Shown here in pieces: positions 1 through 6,420 of a stretch of 20,434 nt of DNA (positions are counted from its first letter, which is position 1; each line of letters begins with the position of its first letter). The DNA comes from a virus. The stretch is from IMG/VR virus record IMGVR_UViG_3300034061_002136, positions 1 through 20,434 of that record, one strand, 5' to 3'. Under the pieces are notes generated by a model. That model ran no database searches. It was not told where the DNA came from and worked only from the letters and a program-made list of their open reading frames with translations. The translations under genes and the position numbers were made by a program.

Positions 1-544
1 ATGATTCTTCTATACGATCGCCATCCGGTTTTGAGTAAACTATCTTGTTTGGATTTACCTCATACGTTTTGTTCTTGAATTTCTCAACGTATTTCTTGCC
101 CATTCCAGGTTTTAAGTAACCGATCGTCGCATGTGGATGATAGTCCGGAAAATTGGTGGTGTGAGGTAGTTCGCTAAGCTTGGCATTAATTTCGTATAGA
201 GCTGAGTTCTGAACATCGAACTTCAGTACATCGTATTTCTCATTTTCAAATAGAGAAGCATTGACTAACATCAACGGACCTATTGGTCTAGACTTACAAA
301 TGTCCATTACAGTATCGTCATTGATCTCGTTTGAGTGAAGGCCGTAGAGTAGAGTGGTGTGAGGTTCATCCTCTAATCCAAAAGATCGATCGCCTTCTTC
401 AGTATAAACGTCGTCTGAATCTATTTCAGCATGAAATTCCTGCATCTGTGGAAAATCGAAATACACCATGGCACAGCCATAGGAATGAGAATCGCCCTTC
501 TTTTCAAAAAGACCTGCGATGAATTGTGTGAATGATTTAATCAT
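1..544 (-). CDS. 2H phosphoesterase (2'-5' RNA ligase-like), C-terminus cut by window edge
   Basis: The frame is open for 181 codons from the ATG at 544 to the window edge with no stop, so the C-terminus is missing. Two His-x-Thr motifs, EPHTTLLYGLH (His62, Thr64) and HPHATIGYL (His138, Thr140), lie about 76 residues apart. This pair is the signature of the 2H phosphoesterase superfamily, which hydrolyses cyclic phosphates or 2'-5' linkages. Phage members include Acb1-type enzymes that degrade the cyclic nucleotide signals of CBASS defence, and RNA-processing enzymes; the sequence does not say which applies here. The N-terminus MIKSFTQFIAG resembles the capsid-targeting-like leader of other proteins in this window, although the Glu of the I-x-E cleavage site is replaced by Gly. 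The start lies 3 bases after the stop of the upstream 125-residue gene, consistent with translational coupling. The superfamily call is firm; the substrate is unknown. Confidence 0.85.
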   Translation of the reverse strand, partial: MIKSFTQFIAGLFEKKGDSHSYGCAMVYFDFPQMQEFHAEIDSDDVYTEEGDRSFGLEDEPHTTLLYGLHSNEINDDTVMDICKSRPIGPLMLVNASLFENEKYDVLKFDVQNSALYEINAKLSELPHTTNFPDYHPHATIGYLKPGMGKKYVEKFKNKTYEVNPNKIVYSKPDGDRIEES

Positions 545-547
545 GGA

Positions 548-925
548 TTAACGATTTTTATGGGTTAAACTTTCTGAGTCTAAGTAATCTTCGTAGCGTT
601 TGCCTACTTTATAAGAGCCGTCTTGTCTAAATACGACTAGTGCATTTTCTAATTTAGGAGAGGCTTCGTTCTCGAATCTAGCATCCATTTCATAAAGAAC
701 ATAAACGTCAGTCTCCAATGATCTTGCTAGTTCAGATAGTTCTTCGTGACTTAATGTCAAGTCAATGTCACCGAACCAGATCTTTCCTTCGTTTTTGGTA
801 CACACGTTTGCATTAAATACTGCAATGTTTTTTGGATACCTATTGCAATATCCGCTCTTTGAGCCAGAGATCATTCGGCCGTTCATGCCTAGTATTTTAC
901 TGGCTGTTTCTTTAAATATTGTCAT
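548..925 (-). CDS. Hypothetical phage protein, 125 aa
   Basis: I do not recognise this protein. It is 125 residues, soluble in character, with no signal peptide or membrane segment. The central stretch KIWFGDIDLTLSHEELSELA reads as a beta strand, a turn and an amphipathic helix. It is followed by a second strand-rich part (VYVLYEMDARF, ALVVFRQDGSYKVGKRYEDY) and a charged tail. The start ATG at 925 lies inside the end of the 49-residue upstream ORF (14-base overlap), and the stop is 3 bases before the 2H phosphoesterase start, so it sits in a tightly coupled three-gene string. No Shine-Dalgarno is visible; the region upstream of the ATG is A-rich. It is probably real given its length, spacing and sensible composition. 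Function unknown. Confidence 0.7.
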   Translation of the reverse strand: MTIFKETASKILGMNGRMISGSKSGYCNRYPKNIAVFNANVCTKNEGKIWFGDIDLTLSHEELSELARSLETDVYVLYEMDARFENEASPKLENALVVFRQDGSYKVGKRYEDYLDSESLTHKNR

Positions 926-1061
926 TTGTAATTATTTCTTTTAGTCTTTTAATTTCTTCAATAACATCGTCTCCTAACTCAATCTTTGACATCATAGTCA
1001 AATCAGCTATTTGAGATTCGTATAATTCGATCAATTGATCCTTTGCGCTTTCGATATTCAT
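912..1061 (-). CDS. Small helical protein, 49 aa
   Basis: The ATG at 1061 opens 49 codons to a TAA at 912-914, beginning MNIESAKDQLIELYESQI and ending EIIKR-type charged helix and TNDNI. The composition (Glu, Lys, Ile, Leu, no Pro) predicts one or two amphipathic helices, possibly a short coiled coil. It fills the gap between the topoisomerase medium subunit (stop 10 bases upstream) and the 125-residue gene, whose start it overlaps by 14 bases. An AGG lies 6 bases before the ATG. The fit into an otherwise empty gap and the overlapping ends support a real small gene. It is not recognised, and its function is unknown. Confidence 0.6.
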   Translation of the reverse strand: MNIESAKDQLIELYESQIADLTMMSKIELGDDVIEEIKRLKEIITNDNI

Positions 1062-1070
1062 AAGCCTATT

Positions 1071-2435
1071 TTACTTTAATGTGGTTTTAAGGTTTTTCTT
1101 TAGTTCAACTAAATCTTCTCTGTACATATCAATCGGCTCCTTCTTTTTAATCTCAGCCAATTCAGCTTTCTTTTCAGAAACCTCGTTTAAGAGCTGGTCG
1201 TAAGTTTCTTTAGTTAATGAATGAATTGGCATGTTCAATAGGTAATTGTACGATCCATTAACCTCATCGAAACCGGCGGTCTGTAAGTAGCTAATGATTT
1301 CTTTACGTGGAACGTTATTGATCTTTAGTTTACCATCAATGATTAGCTTTACGAACTTCGCTCTATTTGATAAGTACACCAATTCCTCGCCGTATTTCTT
1401 GATTAGAAAGGCTTTACGTTTTGAATAGAAACCTAATCTGAAATTAACGAAGTATTCCACCACCTGCGAAACATCTTCGAATATGATTAGCTTGCCCTTT
1501 TCGTTCAAACACGTCAAGTTCTCAGTCTCAGTCTCAATCATCTTTAGAGTCTGATCCAATTTGCCCTTTGCAATTAAGTCAGAGAGAGTTGCTCTTGCGA
1601 ATTTAATGGTGTAATTGATTCCATCAGTTGAGTTATCTTCATACGAGTAAATGATACCCCTGTCTTGTAAGGAGTTAAGATGAGTCTCGTATTTCTGAAA
1701 GGTCATTGACGGCGGAAGCTCCGTGATGTTGACAGTTGTCGTATTCTGGATCTCATAGACTCCGCGCATTACGTATTGATTCGTTCCAGTAACGTTCTCA
1801 ACTGGGCCAGAATATTCCTTCCACCAAGGTAAAAGCTTACCGACCTTCTTTCCATCAAGCACTTTTAGGCAAGAATCAACAAGATCCAGAGGATTTCTGT
1901 TTAGGATATTCGTGGCGAATCCTACTGCAATTCCCGAACTACCGTTCAATAAAACGGTTGGGATAATTGGTAAAAAGAATTTAGGTTCAATTGTGTTACC
2001 TTCCTCGATCTGATTCTCTAGTAATTCAAAATCCTTGTAGAGCAATCTAAAATTACCGGTTAGCTTAGTTGAAATGTAACGAGCTGCACCAGCTTCAGGA
2101 GATCTTAAGGATCCGAACTGGCCGATCTCATCAAGTAAAGGTAGGGAATTCTTGAATGACTGTGCCATACCAATGATTGCACCATTTAATGAGCCGTCAC
2201 CATGGTGATAATGCGCATCGGCTGCAATCTTTCCGCCTAACTGAAATATCTTTAGTGGCTTCTCATTGCCTGACCTCCAAACTTTATCAGCAATGTAAAT
2301 GATCTTACGAGCCGTAGGTTTAAATCCATCAATCACCGAGGGGATCGCTCGATTTTCTAACGTGTACATACCGTACATCGCATAGTCTTGATCCAAATAC
2401 TCAGTAACTGTTTTGCTAGTTTTTAGTTGCATCAT
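1071..2435 (-). CDS. 52: DNA topoisomerase II medium subunit (T4 gp52-like, GyrA/ParC type)
   Basis: This is the DNA breakage-reunion subunit of a type IIA topoisomerase. It cleaves both strands through a tyrosine and passes a second duplex, relieving strain at phage replication forks. The 454 residues match T4 gp52 in scale (about 440) and lack the large GyrA C-terminal wrapping domain. The N-terminal winged-helix region has the typical IPSVIDGFKPTARKIIY (31-47), a HYHHGDGSLNGAI segment (75-87) and the catalytic AARYIST with Arg119-Tyr120. A tower and coiled-coil region follows, ending in a Lys/Glu-rich helix. Either of two adjacent ATGs (2435, 2432) could start it. The start overlaps the SulP gene end by 20 bases, and the motif TTATTTTAGTAAAATATT lies just upstream. 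The ATPase/TOPRIM partner is at 4024-5859. Confidence 0.97.
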   Translation of the reverse strand: MMQLKTSKTVTEYLDQDYAMYGMYTLENRAIPSVIDGFKPTARKIIYIADKVWRSGNEKPLKIFQLGGKIAADAHYHHGDGSLNGAIIGMAQSFKNSLPLLDEIGQFGSLRSPEAGAARYISTKLTGNFRLLYKDFELLENQIEEGNTIEPKFFLPIIPTVLLNGSSGIAVGFATNILNRNPLDLVDSCLKVLDGKKVGKLLPWWKEYSGPVENVTGTNQYVMRGVYEIQNTTTVNITELPPSMTFQKYETHLNSLQDRGIIYSYEDNSTDGINYTIKFARATLSDLIAKGKLDQTLKMIETETENLTCLNEKGKLIIFEDVSQVVEYFVNFRLGFYSKRKAFLIKKYGEELVYLSNRAKFVKLIIDGKLKINNVPRKEIISYLQTAGFDEVNGSYNYLLNMPIHSLTKETYDQLLNEVSEKKAELAEIKKKEPIDMYREDLVELKKNLKTTLK

Positions 2436-3555
2436 GTTTTAATATTTTACTAAAATAAAATACCAAAGTTCCGAAAATTACGCCTATTGCTAAATTACTA
2501 GTAGCTAAGGAGACCAGAACAGTGGTTGTGATTATTGATAAGGTTTCTATTTTTTTAATGTGAAGGCTTGACCATGCACCAGTTTGGTAAACAACAACCA
2601 TCATTACACCAATTAGGCCAGCGAGCGGTAACCGTTCAATCCATTCACCAAACACTAAAATAATGACAGCTAATCCTAGAGCCGCAACTAGGCTAGACAA
2701 CCGGTGCTTTGCACCTGCTCCAATATTCAAGTTGGTTTGTCCGACTAGTACACAGCCTCCCATTGTTCCAAATAGTCCGCTTACTATATTACCTATTCCT
2801 TGAGCTAAGGTTTCTCTGCCCCTGTCACCGGGTTCGTTTAACTTATTGGAAACACTATCGACTGTTAGTAATGATTCGGTTAATCCTGAAATTGCCATAC
2901 CGAAAGAGTATGGAATAACTGCAAGTATTAAAGCAGTAGAGATCGTTGGCACCTTAAATTCCGGTAAGCTTGCGGTGACTGGCGATAGATCGCCGACTGT
3001 CGCAAAGCCTAATGGAATACCAATGAGGGTACCGACTGCGATTGCGGAAAGAGCTGGTGGAAACTTAAATCGTTTTGCTGAGTACATCATTGTTGCGGCA
3101 GACAGGGCAACTACGCAAATGAGCCAAATCGTTTGTGAAACAGTAGGCGAACCTACTTGCAGATACTTTAATTGACTATGTAATATCATTAAGGCCAAGG
3201 CAATTAAAAACCCTGAGATTGCAGCATTCGGTATCTTTGCAAATACTCGCCATGCGCCAGAAGAAAAAATTATCAATTGAATTATCCCAGCTAAAATTAC
3301 TCCCAGAAATAGAGAGTCTATTCCAACCGTAGATACTAAACCTGCCATGATTACAGCGGTTGCACCAGTTGCACCGGAAATAATTCCAGGTCTTCCACCG
3401 AAAATGGAAGTAGATAGTGCCATGAATACTGCAGCCCATAATCCAATTTGAGGAGCCGCTCCAACCAATAGAGCAAATGAAATTGCTTCCGGTACAAGTG
3501 CAATTGCAATAGTTAATCCTGAAAGGACTTCTGTTTTTATTTGATTAATTGTCAT
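2416..3555 (-). CDS. SulP-family anion transporter without STAS domain
   Basis: An integral membrane protein of 379 residues with about ten hydrophobic segments and almost no long hydrophilic region. Near the N-terminus, ALVPEAISFALLVGAAPQIG (19-38) and GGRPGIISGATGATAVI (53-69) match the conserved first membrane segments and substrate-binding loop of SulP/SLC26 transporters, which carry sulfate, bicarbonate or related anions. Typical bacterial SulP proteins are 500-600 residues and end in a cytoplasmic STAS domain. This one stops after the membrane part (FYFSKILKHDATKN), so it is a compact form. It lies between the two topoisomerase subunit genes and overlaps the medium-subunit start by 20 bases, so it is probably co-transcribed with replication genes. 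Most likely an auxiliary metabolic gene acting in the host inner membrane. The family is well supported; the substrate is not known. Confidence 0.88.
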   Translation of the reverse strand: MTINQIKTEVLSGLTIAIALVPEAISFALLVGAAPQIGLWAAVFMALSTSIFGGRPGIISGATGATAVIMAGLVSTVGIDSLFLGVILAGIIQLIIFSSGAWRVFAKIPNAAISGFLIALALMILHSQLKYLQVGSPTVSQTIWLICVVALSAATMMYSAKRFKFPPALSAIAVGTLIGIPLGFATVGDLSPVTASLPEFKVPTISTALILAVIPYSFGMAISGLTESLLTVDSVSNKLNEPGDRGRETLAQGIGNIVSGLFGTMGGCVLVGQTNLNIGAGAKHRLSSLVAALGLAVIILVFGEWIERLPLAGLIGVMMVVVYQTGAWSSLHIKKIETLSIITTTVLVSLATSNLAIGVIFGTLVFYFSKILKHDATKN

Positions 3556-3559
3556 TTAC

Positions 3560-3940
3560 TTAATTTAGGTCTAAACAGACTGTTGTCAAAAATCGATGGT
3601 CTTCTGGTAGAGTCAATAGATCTTTGATGTGATTGTCACAAGCCTCTTGAAATTTCTCAGGCTCACTATTACTCCAAAGAGTTGCTTGATCGTAATGATT
3701 TAGCTTGGCCAGTCTAATCAGTTCAGCATAATCCTTATCTCTTAAATGACCCTTGAGAGGCATGAGTCCGCCGACACAAGTATTCCACTTAAGTTTGCGG
3801 CCGTTGTAAGTTATCCAATAGTAATCCATCTCATCTTCACCGACAGCAATAAGCCTTTCGATCTCCCAGCAAGCATTGATTACGAACTGGCCTTTGAGTT
3901 TCTCAAACTCTGCAAGGATTAAGGTTTTGTTATCTGTCAT
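3560..3940 (-). CDS. Hypothetical protein, 126 aa
   Basis: I do not recognise this protein. It begins with a helical segment (LILAEFEKLKGQF) followed by a strand-rich, aromatic middle (DEMDYYWITYNGRKLKWNTC) and a helical C-terminal half (DYAELIRLAKLNHYDQATLW, KFQEACDNHIKDLL). There is no signal peptide or membrane span, and two Cys residues (Cys19, Cys55) do not form an obvious metal motif. The ATG at 3940 directly abuts the stop of the 27-residue upstream ORF, and the stop is 4 bases before the SulP start, so it belongs to the same operon as the topoisomerase genes. Upstream sequence is A-rich with no Shine-Dalgarno. Probably a small intracellular phage protein; no role can be inferred. Confidence 0.72.
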   Translation of the reverse strand: MTDNKTLILAEFEKLKGQFVINACWEIERLIAVGEDEMDYYWITYNGRKLKWNTCVGGLMPLKGHLRDKDYAELIRLAKLNHYDQATLWSNSEPEKFQEACDNHIKDLLTLPEDHRFLTTVCLDLN

Positions 3941-4024
3941 TTAGAATTTTTGAAATGTTGAGTGTTCACGAGTCCAATCAATTGACTTCTGTATTTTTGT
4001 TATGAATTGTATAAAGAGTTTCAT
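3941..4024 (-). CDS. Microprotein with leader-like N-terminus, 27 aa
   Basis: The ATG at 4024 shares its A with the TAA stop of the topoisomerase large subunit (TAATG), and its own TAA at 3941-3943 is followed immediately by the ATG of the 126-residue gene. The predicted peptide starts MKLFIQFITKIQKSIDWT. The first ten residues resemble the capsid-targeting-like leaders of other proteins here (compare MKHIKLFEQFITE and MIKSFTQFIAG), but there is no Glu after the I-x position, so a prohead-protease site is not evident. It could be a genuine amphipathic microprotein, a remnant of a leader-bearing gene, or a coupling spacer. The exact stop/start junctions on both sides favour translation. Confidence 0.5.
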   Translation of the reverse strand: MKLFIQFITKIQKSIDWTREHSTFQKF

Positions 4025-5859
4025 TATATCGAAAGTTTAAGTAGCTTTTCCTTACGAGGTTCAGAATCTGATCCGAACCAATCGCTTAGGCTATCTTTGT
4101 ATTGTTTGTCGTTCTGCAATTTAACTAAGACTGGATTATGAATAATATCTCTGTACTCAACATCTTCCAATGCCGCAAGACCTTTTTTGTATTCAACGTC
4201 CCAACCCTTTGCACCAGTTTTCTTTTCCCATTCAGAGTATTCGTCGTTTGAATAGAAAGGTTTTACCTCCTTGCCCTTTTTTGCAACAACAAGTGGGGTC
4301 ATTACCTTAAAGACTCTGTTCTGTTCGAAGAGTTCTGGCCAATACTTATTAAAGAAGTTGATTAGCAGACCGGCAATTGAGTCTCCGTCTGGATCAGCAT
4401 CAGTATAGATGTACACCTTGCCATATCTCAGATCACCTGGTTCCTCTCCTAATTTGATTCCTAATGAAGCCATTAGCTGGACAACCTCATCGTTCTGGAT
4501 GACCCCAGAGTTTGTCATCTCACTAACGTTTAGGAACTTACCCTTTAGTGGAAAGGCTCCGAACGTTTGTGGGTCTCTAAACTTACGAACCGCCGACAAC
4601 GCTGACATTCCTTCAAATATTCCAAGCACGCATTTATTCCGGTCCTTGCCCTTTGCATCAATTAACTTAAGCACTTTAGTGCTAGCTAGAGATTTATTAA
4701 GCTTACGTAGTTCAGCACGCTCTTCGGCATTCTTTTTCTGTTCAATCCAATCAAGTAACGATTGGATTACCTCTGACCCAAATACAGCTTTTGCGAATTT
4801 CTCAGTCACATCATGCTTTGTACCAAAATCTTTAGGTTCAGTGATTAACTTCTCCTTTGTTTGAGATGAGAACGCTGGATTAATTACTGTACAATTTATG
4901 AAAAGAAATACATGATTCTTTATTTCAGAAGGTTTAACATCAACCTTGTGTTTTTTCTTGATCATGGCTCTAAGATACTCTATTACCTGATTCAAGACGT
5001 AGTTCTCATGAGTTCCTCCATCCTTTGTATGGATTGAATTAACAAATGACACTGACTGGAAACCATCCTTTGAAACTCCAAAAGAAATTTCCCAGTCCTT
5101 TGATCTTTCCCAAATTGAATCATTTACGTAGAGATCAACATATTCCTTGAATGTTTTAAACTTATATTTCTCACCGTTGAATTCAAGCTTAAGACCTGGA
5201 TTAGCGGCAGCAATATCGATTACTCGTTTGCGCATCATCTTACAATGAGCATCATCTATTTTCTTCATTTCAAATCTTGAAAGATCTGGAACGTAGGTTA
5301 TTTCAGTAAAGCCTTGAGAAGTTCTGCTTGTCTTTGGAGTGGTTCTCTTTGACATGTTATCGGTGAATGTCTGTAAGAAACGATTCTTTCCGTCAGCCGT
5401 ATCAATCACGAATCTCTTTGAGAAAATATTAACTAATGAAGCTCCCACTCCATTCGTTCCAGCAACGGTTCTGCCCTCATCATCATTGAAATTTGATCCA
5501 GCTCTTAAGTTAGAGAAGATTAATTCAGGAATCCAAACTTTATGTTGTGGGTGTTGAACTACTGGAATTCCACCATTGTCCCATACGGTGATGGTGTCTG
5601 AACTCACAGATACTTTTATTGTATTAATTTTACCAGATCTTTTGTGCTCGTCAACTGAATTCGAAATGATTTCGTCAAACAGCTTTAGAAACCCAGGATT
5701 GTAGGTCAACTCCTCTTTTGAATAGAGGCCGTCTCCAAGAATCCATTCATTTGCGGTGTGGGGCTTTGTGGAGCCAATGTACATTCCAGGTCTTTTGAGA
5801 ACGTGTTCAATCTCATCGAGTAACTGGTATTTCTTTCCTATTTCTTTAGTAGATGCCAT
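4024..5859 (-). CDS. 39: DNA topoisomerase II large subunit (T4 gp39+gp60 fused, GyrB/ParE type)
   Basis: This is the ATPase and TOPRIM subunit of the phage type IIA topoisomerase, partner of the gp52-like protein at 1071-2435. The GHKL ATPase domain shows FDEIISNSVDEH (Glu63, Asn67), WDNGGIPV (Asp94-Gly97) and GTNGVGASLVNIFS (134-147). The transducer loop is SQTKEKL (332-338), with Lys335 expected at the ATP gamma phosphate. The TOPRIM domain follows with FEGMSALSAVRKF (Glu416) and TDADPDGDSIAGLLINFF (487 onward). In T4 these parts are split between gp39 (about 516 residues) and gp60 (about 160). Here one 611-residue frame holds both, so the gene is unsplit. Its stop overlaps the start of a 27-residue ORF (TAATG). 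A weak promoter-like GATACAATAG lies 7 bases before the ATG. Confidence 0.97.
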   Translation of the reverse strand: MASTKEIGKKYQLLDEIEHVLKRPGMYIGSTKPHTANEWILGDGLYSKEELTYNPGFLKLFDEIISNSVDEHKRSGKINTIKVSVSSDTITVWDNGGIPVVQHPQHKVWIPELIFSNLRAGSNFNDDEGRTVAGTNGVGASLVNIFSKRFVIDTADGKNRFLQTFTDNMSKRTTPKTSRTSQGFTEITYVPDLSRFEMKKIDDAHCKMMRKRVIDIAAANPGLKLEFNGEKYKFKTFKEYVDLYVNDSIWERSKDWEISFGVSKDGFQSVSFVNSIHTKDGGTHENYVLNQVIEYLRAMIKKKHKVDVKPSEIKNHVFLFINCTVINPAFSSQTKEKLITEPKDFGTKHDVTEKFAKAVFGSEVIQSLLDWIEQKKNAEERAELRKLNKSLASTKVLKLIDAKGKDRNKCVLGIFEGMSALSAVRKFRDPQTFGAFPLKGKFLNVSEMTNSGVIQNDEVVQLMASLGIKLGEEPGDLRYGKVYIYTDADPDGDSIAGLLINFFNKYWPELFEQNRVFKVMTPLVVAKKGKEVKPFYSNDEYSEWEKKTGAKGWDVEYKKGLAALEDVEYRDIIHNPVLVKLQNDKQYKDSLSDWFGSDSEPRKEKLLKLSI

Positions 5860-5866
5860 ATAGTTT

Positions 5867-5876
5867 CTATTGTATC
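5867..5876 (-). promoter_or_regulatory. Weak TATAATAG-type motif before the topoisomerase large subunit
   Basis: On the minus strand this reads GATACAATAG, one base different from the GTATAATAG core found upstream of three other genes in this window apart from its first bases. It lies 7 bases before the ATG at 5859, in the same position as the other copies. The upstream TTATTTTA box is replaced by a different A/T-rich stretch, so the match is partial. Confidence 0.3.
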
Positions 5877-5895
5877 TGATTTTTTATAAAAAGTT

Positions 5896-6354
5896 TTATC
5901 TAAATTGTTGCATGCGATTCTTGGAATATTCAATTAATGCGGGGTCTGCTCCAGGCAAATTCTTTAGGAACTGCCATTCGTACATGTAGGCCAAGTGCTC
6001 TTCCTTTCTCGGCGGAATAGAATATCCTTGCATTAACATGCTTAGGTGTAGACTCTCATGAACCAAGACCGCTGCAATATTCTGAACCCCCAGCCTAACA
6101 TCGTTTGCTGAAACAAAAATGGTTCCTTTTTTGTTTAAGGAACCTTCACAGCTTGAAAAACTTGCATTGAAAAATGATATTGAATCACAAACTTCGAGTA
6201 ACCCTTTGTAATAAAAATTGGGAGCGGTCTTAATTAACGAAATTGCTGAATCTGCTTTGGCTCTCCAATCATCGCCAGCCTGATCAATATGGATTTGAGC
6301 ATGTGATACACTGGTTGCTGCCAATAAAATTAGCGTTAAAAATAGTTTTCGCAT
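5896..6354 (-). CDS. Secreted HExxH metallopeptidase-like protein, 152 aa
   Basis: The N-terminus has a clear Sec signal peptide: basic MRK, a hydrophobic core (LFLTLILLAATSV) and a likely cleavage after SHA before Gln20. The mature part contains VLVHESLHLSMLMQG with His99-Glu100-x-x-His103, the zinc-binding HExxH of many metallopeptidases. A Glu-rich helix follows (RKEEHLAYMYEW; Glu118, Glu119) that could supply a third ligand in gluzincin style. Two Cys (56 and 69) could form a disulfide, consistent with export. At about 133 mature residues it is small for a peptidase and could be a regulatory or non-catalytic relative. It is preceded by its own TATAATAG-type promoter and a 16-base palindrome, so it may be expressed separately from the enzyme genes upstream. 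Secretion is well supported; catalysis and target are inference. Confidence 0.75.
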   Translation of the reverse strand: MRKLFLTLILLAATSVSHAQIHIDQAGDDWRAKADSAISLIKTAPNFYYKGLLEVCDSISFFNASFSSCEGSLNKKGTIFVSANDVRLGVQNIAAVLVHESLHLSMLMQGYSIPPRKEEHLAYMYEWQFLKNLPGADPALIEYSKNRMQQFR

Positions 6355-6358
6355 AATG

Positions 6359-6375
6359 CTATTATACCAAAATAA
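6359..6375 (-). promoter_or_regulatory. Putative phage promoter, TTATTTTGGTATAATAG
   Basis: The minus-strand sequence TTATTTTGGTATAATAG ends 4 bases before the ATG at 6354, with TATAAT 6 bases from it. Near-identical copies lie upstream of the genes starting at 15283 and 11382. The core matches a bacterial -10 box. If used as one, transcription would begin at or very near the start codon, giving a leaderless or nearly leaderless mRNA. Confidence 0.6.
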
Positions 6376-6377
6376 CT

Positions 6378-6393
6378 TTTAACAATTGTTAAA
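6378..6393. promoter_or_regulatory. 16-base perfect palindrome upstream of promoter (possible operator)
   Basis: TTTAACAATTGTTAAA is a perfect palindrome with no loop, lying 2 bases upstream of the TTATTTTGGTATAATAG motif in the only sizeable gap between the amine oxidase and metallopeptidase genes. Position and symmetry suit a dimeric repressor or activator site. It has no G/C-rich stem or T-tract of the kind a terminator needs. Single copy in this window. Confidence 0.35.
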
Positions 6394-6420
6394 CTGATAT
6401 CTGGCACTTAAAATTTATCG

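Noticed and set aside
3176-3439. Minus-strand open frame in another phase within the SulP gene, Trp/Asn/Phe-rich
   Set aside because: It is a shifted reading of the hydrophobic transporter sequence. The SulP frame is uninterrupted, so there is no frameshift to explain.
4409-4864. Plus-strand open frame of 151 codons opposite the topoisomerase large subunit
   Set aside because: It lies wholly antisense to a confidently identified gene, has no family resemblance, and all supported genes are on the minus strand.
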